Source: Rotaria sordida (lineage: Eukaryota > Rotifera > Eurotatoria > Philodinida > Philodinidae). From it: a DNA stretch of 64,000 nucleotides. The DNA is taken from NCBI GenBank assembly GCA_905250125.1, contig CAJNOL010000376.1:62001-126000 (forward strand). The letters are read 5' to 3'. Numbering within the stretch: the first letter of the stretch is position 1; each line of letters opens with the position of its first letter. The notes under the pieces were generated by a model, which saw nothing but the letters and a program-made list of their open reading frames with translations, was not told where the DNA came from and made no database searches. Both the position numbers and the translations under genes were made by a program. Below, one piece after another: positions 48,730 through 62,110 of the stretch.

Positions 48730-50847
48730 AAAAACTTTAACTCGTGGACTTTTGTTTGAGAGTTTACAATCACTTGCTTCTCATATATTACAAAAAATAC
48801 GGATTTTTTTAACACTATTTTGCGCAGATTTTATTTCAACGCTCATTGTTGATGCGGTGTGTGTGTGAATATCTACATCTATCTGGTTTTGTCTAATCTC
48901 TCTATTTCTTTCTTTCTTTCTTACAATGTCTACTACACATAATGATTGTCATTTTACTGCTTTCTCATTTTTTTTTTTGACTTAGTGTAAAAAGACATTC
49001 ATATTGTGTATGTAATTGAGAGAAAGGAAACAAAGAAATACTTAGAGAATTCGCACAATCATAGAATAATTTATTCATGTTTAATCCATATATTATTTCT
49101 GCTTTTCTTTTCTTTTTTTTTATATATTATAGTATAAAAAATAATATTTAGACCACCAATATTTAATAAATTGAATCAAAAATCGTTGACAATAGTTTTG
49201 TTGATCTTTTTCTAAATGAAACCATAATACTAATTATTAACATTATTTTTTTATAAACAATTCTGCAAGTACATAAATCGATGTAAAGGTTTTTAATAAA
49301 ATAAAAAAAAATTTCGATAACGAACTATTGTATTTTTTTCTAATGTAGACGAACCTTGAGTTTGGCGTTTTATTCAGCCACGATTTTCCTTGATGATTGA
49401 TGTACAAATCACGTGAGTCTGCACTGATCAATAATACTAAGATAAATTTGTAAATGTATTAATAGTATAAACATATCCTTGAATATGTAAATTCAATGAA
49501 ATTAACCAAAACTATGTATTGAAGGATGTATTATCAGATCTATGAACTATTCTTGTTTGCATGGCCATGTGGATATGCATGAACTATTTTAAGGTTATTA
49601 GTTACTCATTTATCTTTGTCTCTATACTAATTCTTTGTTAAAATAATGAAAACTGTGATGTCATCATATAAGCGATGTATTTCTGATGTATAGTGTTCTA
49701 TTTTTTTTCTTCAATGTCTGGCTCATATTCATATTTACTACTATTAGAAATAAATTCCGAATGATTTCTAAGATAAGTTTCATTTTTATTTTTTTAAATT
49801 ATTCTTTTGATAAACTTTTTTTTTGCATGGACAATTATTTTCATTGACTAGTTTTCTTTTATTTTTATTTTTGAAATAAAGAGTAATAATTCATTATTAT
49901 TAAAAATTTCATTTTTATATAACATCTAACATAAAAAATTTTAAAAATTATCGATATTCTATATATTTGTAATAATACAATAATTTCTCTTTTATTGAAT
50001 TAGATTCTTATGGTTCATTGTCAGTTATAATATAAACAAACGATCTATTATTATTAGATATTTGCATGATAAAATTTCGATTCTCCCGAGAATAATGTAT
50101 AAAAAACTTCAACATATTATACTTTATCTTATTAATTTTATTCACGAAATTCTTTAATTTGAATGATATTAACATTAAACTTTCAAAAATCTTTAAATTA
50201 TTTTTCAATATAGGTTAACTAAAAAAAATTCAAATAATATTTAGTATTTCTCATTAAAAAAATACTTGCTTTTCAATTTCATGGCGACATAAACTAGTTT
50301 TATCCTTGAGTAGATAGTATTCAAAATATATTTATTTATTAGTTACAAGGGCAAAGAAAATCTACGTCTAGTGAGCACGTACCCATATCTATAAATGTGA
50401 AAAAAAAGAAAAATTGGTCGAGTGTGACGAGATATAATTTGGAGATTTTTTTCTGCTTCTTTCACACTATCATAAGTGTCAATCGTTAATGAAAAAGAAC
50501 ATATTTTACAACAAATAAACATATATGTTTCTTTTTTATTTATTTAAATAACACGACAACAAAAATATAATTATAAGTGTTAAGTAAAAGAAAATTTCAT
50601 GTGATAGAATCAAACGAAGAACAAAATAAATAGAAAACGAAATTGACTAGACTTCAAGTATTCATAAACAACAACAAGTGATTAATAAATACAATATGAG
50701 AATAAACAATATTTGACCGTCAAATAAATTTGAAATATATGATAATGTAGGTCACAATTGGACCTACATTAGTGATTATACTGACAATACAACATTTCAT
50801 TACAGACAACAAGAAAAAAAAATAATAATAATATTGAGACGAGATTT
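48730..50847. other. Intergenic between gene C and the SLC7 gene
   Basis: Holds the 3' UTR of gene C on the left and that of the minus-strand transporter on the right. AT-rich, with T- and A-runs. No exon or RNA gene recognised. Confidence 0.5.
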
Positions 50848-53800
50848 TTAAGAGCTAATCAATGATGATGAACTACCAGAGAGAAGTCGTTGAGTATCAT
50901 TAATAAATCGCTGCGAACTATGCCAAAAGCCGTAAAAACCATAGATGAGAAAGCCTAATTTCAATAAATTTTTCGAAATTTTTTTTTCTCATTTAAAATA
51001 AATGATATCTTACCAATAATCATCCATACACCAAATCGAATCCAAGTTGCTGGTGAAAGTTTAAGAATTAAATAAGTATTAATAAATACACTTAATACAG
51101 GTACATAAGGCACGAGAGGAGTCTACAAAAAATAGAATAAACAAAAACAACGAAAGTAAATTGATCACATGGTTTTTAATATTATCTTAAAACGCAACAA
51201 AAACTGAAACAATCAAAGAAAAAAAAATCGGACCTCATGAAATGTTAACTAGAAAAAATTAAATTTTTTCTCTTTCAAAACCTAAAATTTTATAACTAAC
51301 CTCAAAATAGGATGATTTTTCACTTTTTGGTTGTCGTGCAATAGCAGTAACAAGAATAATTTCCACAATAATAAAAATACTAAATATGATTATAATGCCT
51401 GATTCTTTAGCTGCAAGACGATGTGAAGCAAATATTTGTATTGCACAAAGAATAAAACCGTTAAGAACTAATATTAAAAATGAATTTCAAGTTTAATTAT
51501 TTAAATTTTTTTTTTTGTCTTTTCTTACCTAACAAAGTAATCAAATATTTTGTTATTCTTGCTGATAATACAGTTGGATGTGTTTGTGATGGTCGAAATA
51601 ATTCTTTATATATAGGTCCAGAAACTGGTGTAATCGAACGTAAAAGTGGATCATCAACAGGTTGATAACTAAAATATCAGGAAAAAAAGAAAAAATATTT
51701 ATTATTTTTGTAATCATTATTAAAAAACAAAAACTTACCGTAAAAATAAGACAGAAATCGATACAAGCGAATAAGCAAGTAGTGTTCCAATAGACATCAT
51801 TTCAACTAATTTTTTTAAATCAAATATTAATGCCATAAATGCTATTAAGAAAAAAAAAAAAAAAAAAGTAATTAGTTAAATAGAAATTAATGATGTTTTT
51901 CTTTTTCCTACCTGCAGCAATTCCACCAAGAATTGTTGCAATGATTGGTGTTTGTAAACGTGGATGTATCCAAGATATAAAACGAAATATTAAACCATCA
52001 GCAGCAATAGCATATAAAACACGTGGTAATGGTAAAAGTGAGCCAAGTAATGAAGCAAATATGCCTTTAAAAAACAAAAAAAAGGAAATAAAACTCAAAG
52101 AAAAGAAGATATTAATTTAATAGAACAAACCAGTTAATGCACCAGCACCAATTATATATTTAAATGCTGGTAATTGAACATAACGAAATGCTTCTGGAAA
52201 AACGGCATCAGGATTTAAAAGATAATATGGAACCTATAAAAAAAAACCAATAATAATAGACTTTTGATTATATAAAATAATTCAAAAATTTTATTAATTA
52301 TAATACGTTTTTTAAAACGATAAATATTATTGTTTATTAAATTTATGACATGCTGAAATTTCGATTCAATCTTTTATAATTCTTTTTAATAATTTGTTTG
52401 AAATAAAGATTATTCATTTTTATCAAATAGTCATTTTTTTTTCAAAGAAAACAAAAAAAAGTGCTGAACAGCACTAACAATAAGGCTTCCAATGTTCTAG
52501 AACATTCTAAAGTTTTCATTGAGTTTTCAATAATTGGACTATGTTTGTGAATGTTCAGAAAATAGTGCAATTTTAATTTTTTGCATAAATAAAAATTTGT
52601 ATTCAAGATATCAAGAGTAATGGGCCGTCATGCGTTGATTTGTCACAGACATCATATAATCAACATCAAAGGCGTGACTTGATGAAGTTATTACTCTGGA
52701 TAAATAGTCAATAATAGTGTCTATGAGCTTGTCATGACATATAATAGTACGTCGAGACCAGTTATAAATAGAATCAATATATCTAACAAGCTGATTTGTT
52801 AGTTAAATCAATGGTTAGAATAACAATAATATTTAATGAAGAAAAATAGTATACGAAAAACAAAAACAACGTGCAAACAGCATCAAAACAAACAAAAAGA
52901 GGGCGTTAATAAAAAAAAAAGAAAAGAAAAGAAAAAACTGTTCGAAATCCAGAAATAAATAAAAGATCATTTTTTTTGGACATTAATTATCATTGGAAAA
53001 TAAGTGTAATCTACTAGAGATTTTTTATATTATGTGTTTTGAACTAATATAATCACGTTAAAGAACATGTGTGAGTTCTACATCTCAGTCGTAAATGGAT
53101 TGCGTTGAGAAGTTTTTTTCAAAAGCATTTCAAGTTAATAATTCAGGCTGTTCACATAGCGTAAAATAGTATATAAAACTCAGTATTCAAAAAAAAAATG
53201 AAATTCGAAGGTCTAATTATAAATTTTTCGTTATTGTAACGGTTGACTGGATAAATATTCTCAATATTGCATGTTTTGTAATTCTATGTAAGACATTCAG
53301 ATGTTCAATTAAAAACTAGTTCAAGAAGGCTAACACATTTATGTCATTGTCTGTAATTTTGATTTATTTTTTTTCACGATGTATAATATTATAAATTAGT
53401 GACAAGAAAATTTCGTTTAAAAGTAGTACAATAAGTTCTCGTATGTCAAATTTGTTTCTGTTTTCTTGTCAATAAGAAAAACATTCAAGTATATTCCCCA
53501 AGGCTTTTTTGATCGATACGTCAAACTTGTTAAACTAGTACGATATATTTTGAATAATCTTATTACCTAAATATATGAATATTCTACTTACCATCAATGT
53601 TATTACAATTGATATAGCACAATAAATTATTGAGCATACGATTAATGTAAAACAAATTGACGTTGGAATAGCTCGTTGTGGATTTTTACTTTCTTCACCT
53701 GAGAAAGTAAACTTTTTATTATAATTCATATAAATAATAAAAAATTCAATCAACCTGTTGTAGCAACAAGATCAAAACCAACAAAAGCATAAAAACATGT

Positions 53801-56514
53801 TGCTGCGCCAGCTAATGTTCCTTCAATACCAAATGGAAAAAAGCCACCTTTACCAACATTATATGTAACATTAGTTATATTTGGTACCTAATTAATTTTT
53901 AAAATAAAAAAAAAACTAATTTCAATAAAAAAAAACAAACGAAAACTCATTTACTTCCTTTGGTGAAATTTTCCAATTATGTCCATGAACTTTTGTTAAA
54001 CCAACAGCGACAACAAGAGCAATAACCGTTAGATTGACAAATGTAAATACATTATTCAATACAGCTGATTCTTTAATGCCAACAATCAAAAACACTAGGA
54101 AAAAAAAAAGTTTTCGTTGACTCGTTTTCTTTTTTTATAACTTTATTTACTGGTTACTACAAGACATAAAGTCATAGCAAATAAATCTGCATATGGTGCA
54201 AATGTTTCAGAATGTAATGGAAAATGTATAGTAAAATAATCTTTCATTACAAAATCAATAAGAGAATCAAAATAAGCACTTAATGCTCGTGCTGTACTAG
54301 CCGCACCTAAAAAAGAATAAAAACAAAACAAAAAATTGAAATCTTTTTATTTTCTTTAATAATAATTGTCTCACAACAAAAACCTAATTATAGATTATGA
54401 AATTTGATATAGAATTTATTTGTGAAAAAGTTCGAAAAGAAAAAAATGAATATAATCTTTCTATCAAAATTAATTATCTATAAATATTAATGATTCGTTA
54501 GAAAAAGTTTAATTCGGAAATAATATACTCAGGAATTTTATTGTAATATTTATCTCTAAATATTTAAGGTCTTAGAAAGTTATAGAATAGATATAAAACA
54601 AAGAAAATACGATTCTAACTGATTGAAAAGAAAATGCTAACGGCCAGAGTTGCCACCTCTTCCGCTTTTTTCCCGTTTTTTTCCGCTATTCCGCAATTTT
54701 CCGCTTTTTCATATGAGAAACTTTAGTTTATTTTTTATGGAAAAATTTGAGACAATAAAATCCGTTATTATGGTGTAGATTGTGTTAGCTGTATAGAACT
54801 GCATCAGAATAAATGTGGGAGCCGTTTCGAAGTCAACTAAATTTCTTGCCAATAATTCTTTTTTAAAATCAGAATTTTTGTACGTTGTAGATTTTGTTCT
54901 TTGATGAGTTTCCTATAAACTGTTGCACTTTCAAAGCCCAATCAACGTCAAATTGAGACCTGTGGAAACGTAGAGGAAGTGTGAATCAACTTTGACTTCG
55001 ATTTTTTTGACTCCAACATTCTCTTCGTGTCCGTATGCCTTGATGTAATCTTGATTGAGCCTTCAAAATACATCGATTTATAGAAAACTCATCAAAGAAT
55101 AAAATTTACAACGCGCAAAAACTCTGATATTAATAATTAATTATTGTCAAGAAATTTAGTTGACTCCGATGCAGGTCTCTAGTTAGCTATCTTTTACAGT
55201 CTATTGTTATTTATATGATTCATTCTGTGTTCTATTATGGAAAGCAACGATACTACTGAAAGTGTTTTATTTTCGGAGAGGATACATATGTCCAATGATT
55301 TTTACAATCGAATAGCAGTCGATTTACTCGTTGCAGAAATATAGATTCGTTGAAATACTTCAAAGTCAGACGAACATGCATAGACATCTGTTGTCTCATA
55401 ACTAGTTTGTAATCGAAATCCAATGAAACGGTAAATGTAGCTGTCTATGAAAAAATGAAGTGCTTAATAAAATATCCATATTTTTTTATGTATTATTCAT
55501 TGTGTTTTGAAGCTTTTCGAATAAAGAAGAATCATGGAGAGAAGCAAAAAGTTATTTAAACCCGTAGAAATGTGAAAGTCCCATAGAAAACAGGTTTCTG
55601 CAATTTTCCGTTTTTTTACTTTTTGTTTCCGCTTTTCTGAGTTGACGAGGTGGTAACCCTGCTAATGACTTCACAATTACGATGAACAAAAAACAAAAAA
55701 AAAATAATGAAAATTACAATGGACAATATGATAAAGAGTTTCTATCGATGATTTATTGGATATGTATTAGAATATTTCTCGAAAAATATCAAAGATTATC
55801 TTCAGACTATTCGAATTGTAAAATATTAAAACTCGAATTTATAAATTACATTCAACTGAAATCTTCAAGATAGACACTATTGTAAAAAAAGAAAAGAAAA
55901 AGCAACATTGATATTTGTATATTTTTAAACTTTAAATCATTTCTATAATGAAAATCAACATACCTATGACATATTCAAGTATCATATTCCAACCTAAATA
56001 TTAAAAAAAAAAAAAATATTCAACTAAAAAAATCTAAATCAACAAATACTCATACCAATAATAAATGCCATTATTTCGCCGACACTAACATAAGTGTATG
56101 TATAAGCGCTGCCTGCACGCGGTGCTCGCGTGCCAAATTCAGCATAACAGACACCTGAAAAAAAAATCTATATATAGAATATAATCATAAATAATTGATT
56201 TTTACCAGCAAGAATCGATGCAATAGCTGCAATCAAAAAACTAAGTATTACGGATGGTCCTGCTGTTTCATGAGCCACTTGACCTGTTATAATATATGTT
56301 CCTGTTCCTAATGTTGATCCAATACCTAGAATAATAAAAATATTATAGACAAAATAATAATTTGTTTCTTTTTCTTTTTTTGTTTTATCTTACCCAAAAT
56401 AGTAAGATCAAATACAGTTAAACATCGTCTTAATTGCGAAGTCTGCAACGAATCAGTATCATAAGTTTTTTTTCGTGTTATATTATCATAAAATCTTTGT
56501 AGAAAACTTGTCAT
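50848..56514 (-). CDS. SLC7A: Cationic amino acid transporter (SLC7A1-4 CAT family)
   Basis: Fifteen exons: 56514-56394, 56325-56206, 56154-56056, 55993-55964, 54306-54151, 54094-53955, 53887-53755, 53698-53592, 52233-52131, 52064-51912, 51841-51739, 51668-51529, 51467-51301, 51122-51014 and 50954-50848. All are in frame, 595 aa. It carries arginine, lysine or ornithine across the plasma membrane as a single-subunit CAT with about 14 membrane helices. Family landmarks in order: helix 1 [57 protein letters not shown], which spans a 30-nt exon; [40 protein letters not shown]; and the C-terminal CAT domain [15 protein letters not shown]...[26 protein letters not shown] marks an extracellular loop. 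It is slightly shorter than vertebrate CATs (about 620-650). Introns 4 and 8 hold transposon-derived DNA. Confidence 0.96.
52461..53115. repeat. Dispersed repeat, family C copy 2 (SLC7 intron 8)
   Basis: Diverged relative of 18841-19750 in the same orientation, lacking the nested hairpin of copy 1. It starts GTGCTGAACAGCACTAACAA and ends near GATTGCGTTGAGAAG. Non-coding; class unknown. Confidence 0.75.
54645..55661. mobile_element. hAT-like non-autonomous element, 1,017 bp (SLC7 intron 4)
   Basis: Ends CAGAGTTGCCACCTC and GAGGTGGTAACCCTG are imperfect inverted repeats of the hAT CAGNG type. Flanking 8-mers CTAACGGC (54637-54644) and CTAATGAC (55662-55669) match at 6 of 8 positions, fitting an aged 8-bp target duplication. 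Both subterminal regions are rich in TTCCGC/TTTTCCG motifs. The middle is itself an inverted repeat (TTTGATGAGTTTCCTATAAA against its complement; GAAGTCAACTAAATTTCTTG against its complement). No transposase. Confidence 0.85.
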
Positions 56515-59500
56515 GATTTCCAATAATTTGCTTTAGCTATTAATCAATAATGAATATCTACAATTATAAATACGAAAAAGTGTTTTGTTTGTGTAGAACT
56601 ACCGTTTCAGCATACTCGTATTCTCGTCAATAGACAACGCTCTAATTGAGTGAGACGAAGTGTTATAACAGAACCAAAAAACTCATTCCAAGAATAATAA
56701 TAATAATATAATAACTACTTAATCATTTTATTGGTACTTATAAACCGAATGAAAAAAAAACCGTAAAAAGATGTCGTTATAAATAAGCAGATATGTCTCT
56801 GTTTTGAAATATATTGCACACCATCTGCGAATTCATGAAAAGAACGAAAGACCGATGACCTTTACTCATGCTTCTGAAAATTTGTTACAATTTTTTTACA
56901 ATAAAACTGAACGAATATTAAATTTATACTACCCTAGATGTGTTTCAAAAATCGTATTTTTCATTTGGGAGGTATGATCATTCCCTTTCACCTTACCAAC
57001 GTCAGAAATTCGTCACTGCTGTAGAGATCTTGCAAGATAGAAGTCTTTAATATAGGTATTTTTACTTGGTATTGTTTTTTTTGTTGAATACAAATGAACG
57101 AAATGTTAATAATTGAAATAAGAATGTACAAGTAAATCTTTCTATAGAATTGAAATTTGCTGATGAATTGATATTTTTAAATTTTAGCCACTCTAAAATA
57201 TATCCTCACTGTTTTTGAAAGATTAAAATATTTTTGTTCTTGCTATTGATTTTAAATTAAATTTTATCAGCAATTAATAGAGCCCGTCGGATCCAGATCT
57301 AAATCCAAAAAGTACTCCTAATGATAACGAAATTTTTTAATCTAAGTCTGCTAATCACTTCGACTTTTGCTATTAACACACTCTATACATTTCTCTGACA
57401 ATCTTGACAATGATTCCTTAATAAAAACAAGTCATAATTGGCTGTTACCTTTAGATTGTAACCCATAAGTTCGGTCCCGGACTTGGATTCGGAACAAACC
57501 CAATAACTTCTAGTGATCAGATACCATTGAGAAATATAACATTAGTAAAAGCATTATTTATCTTTCTGCAAAGCAATGAATCTTGTTCAGATCTACTACT
57601 AATGAATTCTTCGATAATCTCAAGAGACAAAAAAAAAAAAATAATAGATATACAATGTTTTGTGTTTACTTACGTTAGCCAATAAGTGTGTAATGCAGCA
57701 ACTTTTTCAATACAAATGTATATGATTGAAATCAAAAGAATTCATATTCATTTGGTCCAGATCTAACAAATAATAGCGTTATTTGAATGACAAATTTTTT
57801 TTTTCTACAAATTTTGATCTCATCTATTAGAAAGTATAGATTGATTATATGATAAATTCTAAGTTATTTAGAAAAATTAATCTTTGTTAGTCGATCAAAA
57901 GACATTTTTTTGAAGATATATCAAATTGATAAAATATTTTAGTCTTTTCAACTAAAGTTAAAATTGATGTTTGATATACAAATATTTTTCAGAAAAAAAA
58001 CAAAAAGAAATTCTTTGACATATATATATATAAGAACTTTCATAAAAAAGTTAGAAATGATTAATTAGACAATCGACTTTAAAATAATTAATAATTCCTA
58101 TTCATTAGTAAAGACTTCTTTTTTCTATCTATCAATTCAATCGTTTTATTCTATACAATGTTTGTATGTATGTATGTCTGTATATATTAGTAAAACAAAA
58201 AAACAATAATCAAACATCTGTTCAAAATCATTAATGAATGTTACTATAATTTAAAAGATCTGCCTATATTAATAATTGAAAAAAATTATTCATATTCATC
58301 AAATAACAAAAAATAAAATGTAATAAATTCATTAGCAAATTTTTGTTTTCATTTATAATAATCAAATAGAATTTCGTTTGAACTATCTCTAGAGTCTTTA
58401 TTATTAATATGATTGAGACAAAAATCTCTTAAAAATGAAATAATACAAAGCTGTAAATTGATTCAATTTATCTTCGAAACTTTTATTATAGATAATATAT
58501 AGTTTTTTTTTCTCTTTATCATTGAATATACAAGACATGTTATCTGAATAAAATATTTCATTTGACTTGACTAACTGACAGATTCTGTTATTCTTTCTGT
58601 TTTTGTTTCACCTAATATAAACATACATTGAAAGAGGAGGAGTAAAGACCATTCATCATCATGTTCTATGAATATATATATATATATATATGCAATGATA
58701 GTGATACATATTGCAATGTCTCTCCAAAGCATAACTTAACTGATACATATATATATATACATATGAATGATAGGTAGGAGAGAAAAACAACATGAAAGAA
58801 AAGAAATGACGATCTTGATCGTTCCGCATTGGGTTAACGAGCCACTTCGGAAAAATCAATCGCGCGCTTGAGTCGGTCGGTCGGTCTCTTCTCAATCGAA
58901 TACCGACAACATTACCGTGTTGTTCTTTATATATATATATATATATCGTCCTGCTTATCGTCATCGATTCATTGCAGAGACAGAATTAATGTTCGAATTG
59001 ATGCAGATGCGCTTATAACTTGTGCGACTAAAAGTCATTAGACGGCATAGATCATCCATCACTTTTTTTTTTCATTGCCCTATCATCTCGCAGTAGAGCA
59101 TAAAGATAGATAGATAAATAGATAGACTCAACATTCTAGTCAATTTAATGTTAAAGATGTATTCTCTTCTATAAATATATGTGTCATTCAATTGATGTCC
59201 AATATTTCATTTATTTCTTATCAGAAAGGATGCTAAAATAATTTAGTTAAATAGGCGTGGTTTGTTCAAGAATTAGATGCTATATATATATATATATATA
59301 CAACAAATTAATTGATAATTGTTTCATATTACTATATAAATCAAAAAAGAATTGATTCATTCAAATTATTTCAAAGCTAAAACTTCAATAAAAGAAAAAA
59401 AAACAAAACATTATATTAAAAGCTCAAAGTTAAATGATCTGTTTTGCTTGTCATTGTCAATGATGCGCAAATCAACAAGTAGATATATAAATATATCTAT

Positions 59501-61133
59501 ATTGTATTCATTAAATTCATGATAGACAGAAAGAAAAAAAACCAAGCAACAACATCATCAAACGGATGTTGCATTTGTCCGTATCCGTCCGGTTGTAGAA
59601 CAAGTGATGATGAATGAATTCACACATGCAAATTTGACCACCATCACTACTATAGTATTTGCATTGATTAAATGTAGCATCACACAGTAGTAGTTGTAAT
59701 AGACAAGATGAGACACAAAGAGAAGATCAATACGTTGTCGTTGTCGTCGTCGTTGTGCTCCACCCCCTTTTCCTTCCTCACACACATATATATATATATA
59801 CTTTTTATTTCGTTACACCATTTTTGCTATCGTACCCCCTGATGAGTTGTCGCCTGAAAGAGATAGAGTAATCAAATCTACACGCTGTCGATTCTATAGG
59901 AAAAAGAAAGATTTGATCTAATGAAGTGTTTCATATTGTAATTTTGTTCTCTTGTTCAATTAAATATACAATTGCGATCAAAGAAACAAATACTTTTGAG
60001 TTTATTACAAATATATGAAGTTGCTACATAAAATAAAATGATGAATATCTGTTTTGTTGTAGTTACTATTAATCTTATTTACAATTGAATTTAGAAAAGA
60101 ATTTTGATTCGACAATATTGTCATCTATATATATATATATTTATTAGATCGAATAAATTTCATTTTGAATAACATTATTTCTCATTTAAAAAGACTTCAT
60201 TTGAATGAAATAATAATATATCAATGAGTAAAGAGTAACTTAGTAAAGTGAAAAATGATTAACATTTTCTCTTTCGCTCTCTTTACCCAAGAGAATTCAA
60301 TGTGCCGACACACATATAGAAAGTGAGTAAAAGACAAAACTATTGGTGTCATTTTTATTGATGATGATGATGAGATAAGAGAGAAAAAGAGAAACATATA
60401 TGTATATATACATCTCTACATTGTAAAAGTATGATTTTTTTATCAACATTATCGATTGGATTTCAGGTATGAATCAAATTAAAAATGCACAGAATAATAT
60501 TTCATGGAAATTTTCTTTTTTCACACTATCTCATTTGCTTATTATCAATGGTTTTTTTCTCTCTTGCTCTGTCTCCCTTGTTCTTTTCTTATTCTGATTT
60601 TTGACATTCGTCCATATAAACCAGACTCAAAGGCATTTTTCGTACGAAAGTCACGTCGCAGCGATAACGCGCAGACAAGATGATAAAGAGGCCTCTAATT
60701 GTCCGATGATGCTTTCTCCTTCCCTCTCTCTCTCTCTATCTCTCTCTCTCTCTGGTTAGTTGCACATCCATATAGAACAATATCCGATACTAGTACCACC
60801 CACGGAGCAAATCAGATTTATTCTTTTAATTCTCTCTTCTACACACGATTAATAACAGGCGGTTCTCTTTTGCTCAAATCTTGTCTGTTTACATGCTTTT
60901 CCTTTATAGTCACATCTCTCATTTTTTTTTTTTCTTCTATAACATGGAATGCATTTCTATAGTAAAAAAAAACGAGAAAGAGAGAAAAAAAGAACAGACA
61001 AATATTGAGAAGAGAAAGTAAATGATTCTTTTCTCTTCTCGTTCTCTCTCTCTCTCTCTCCCTCTCTGTTTCTCTTTTATCCTTTGAGTTTCTTTTTTTT
61101 TTCAAACAAACAAACGTTTACTAAAGAAAAACG
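56515..61133. other. Intergenic between SLC7 and the bHLH-PAS gene
   Basis: 4.6 kb holding the promoters of two divergent genes. TA microsatellites lie at about 58671-58690, 58929-58946 and 59281-59300. CT-rich tracts at 60722-60753 and 61044-61070 sit just upstream of the bHLH-PAS start and probably belong to its leader or promoter. Two GC-richer stretches (57280-57500 and 58800-58920) might be repeats or regulatory DNA. No further gene recognised. Confidence 0.5.
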
Positions 61134-62073
61134 ATGGCATCTTGGTGGCATCCACAACAACAACAACAACAACAGATAGGTGAACCATTTGATTATCATC
61201 ATCATCCTCCTCCTCCTCCTCCTTCACAACCAATGGTACCATCACAATTTTTTTATGATTCACATATGATTATGGTTGAAGGTGCAAATAATGATGAATA
61301 TATAATGCATACAACAAACAATGGAAATATGAATGATTCAACTTCAATGGATTATCATCATCGTCGAAATTGGTTTAATGGGTAAATGGAAATAAAAAAA
61401 TAAAGAAAGAAAACAAACGTAGATATTTTTGACAAATGGTTGACATTGAGAACGAACAGAAGAATAACTCAGTACTGAAACTAGGGGAAAATTCATTAAG
61501 TGAACGAAATTCAGAAGCAGAGAAAAGGAGAACTTCATGTTCCACACATTTTCCATAAGTTATGCCCTTGAGAACGACAAAAACAAACTTTTAATTCAAT
61601 TAAAATTATTCTCAAAAATTTGATTGGATGTTTCAATAAATAAATTGACCATTCATATTCATTTGTTTTTTCTTTTTTTTTGTAGAAATAATAATGATGA
61701 TCGTAAAGCAAAATCTCGTGTAGCAGCAAAACATCGTCGTAGTGCAGAAAATAAAGAATTTACTGATTTGTCAAAATTATTACCATTACAACAACAAATA
61801 GCTGCACAACTTGATAAAGCTTCAATTATTCGTTTAACAATAAGTTATTTACGTTTACATGAATTTTTATCACATGGTGATCCAGCTTGGCCAAATGAAA
61901 TAAATGGTATTTTTTTCTTTTCTTTTCTTTTGTTAATCTGATAGATTTATAGGAATTCTCACTGGATAAGATATCAAATCCCTTGATAAAATTCTTCTTT
62001 TTCTATTTAGTACCATCAAGAAAACAAGCATTTAAATTATTTAATGCTGATGAAGCATCACAATTATTACAAG

Positions 62074-62110
<37 letters not shown>

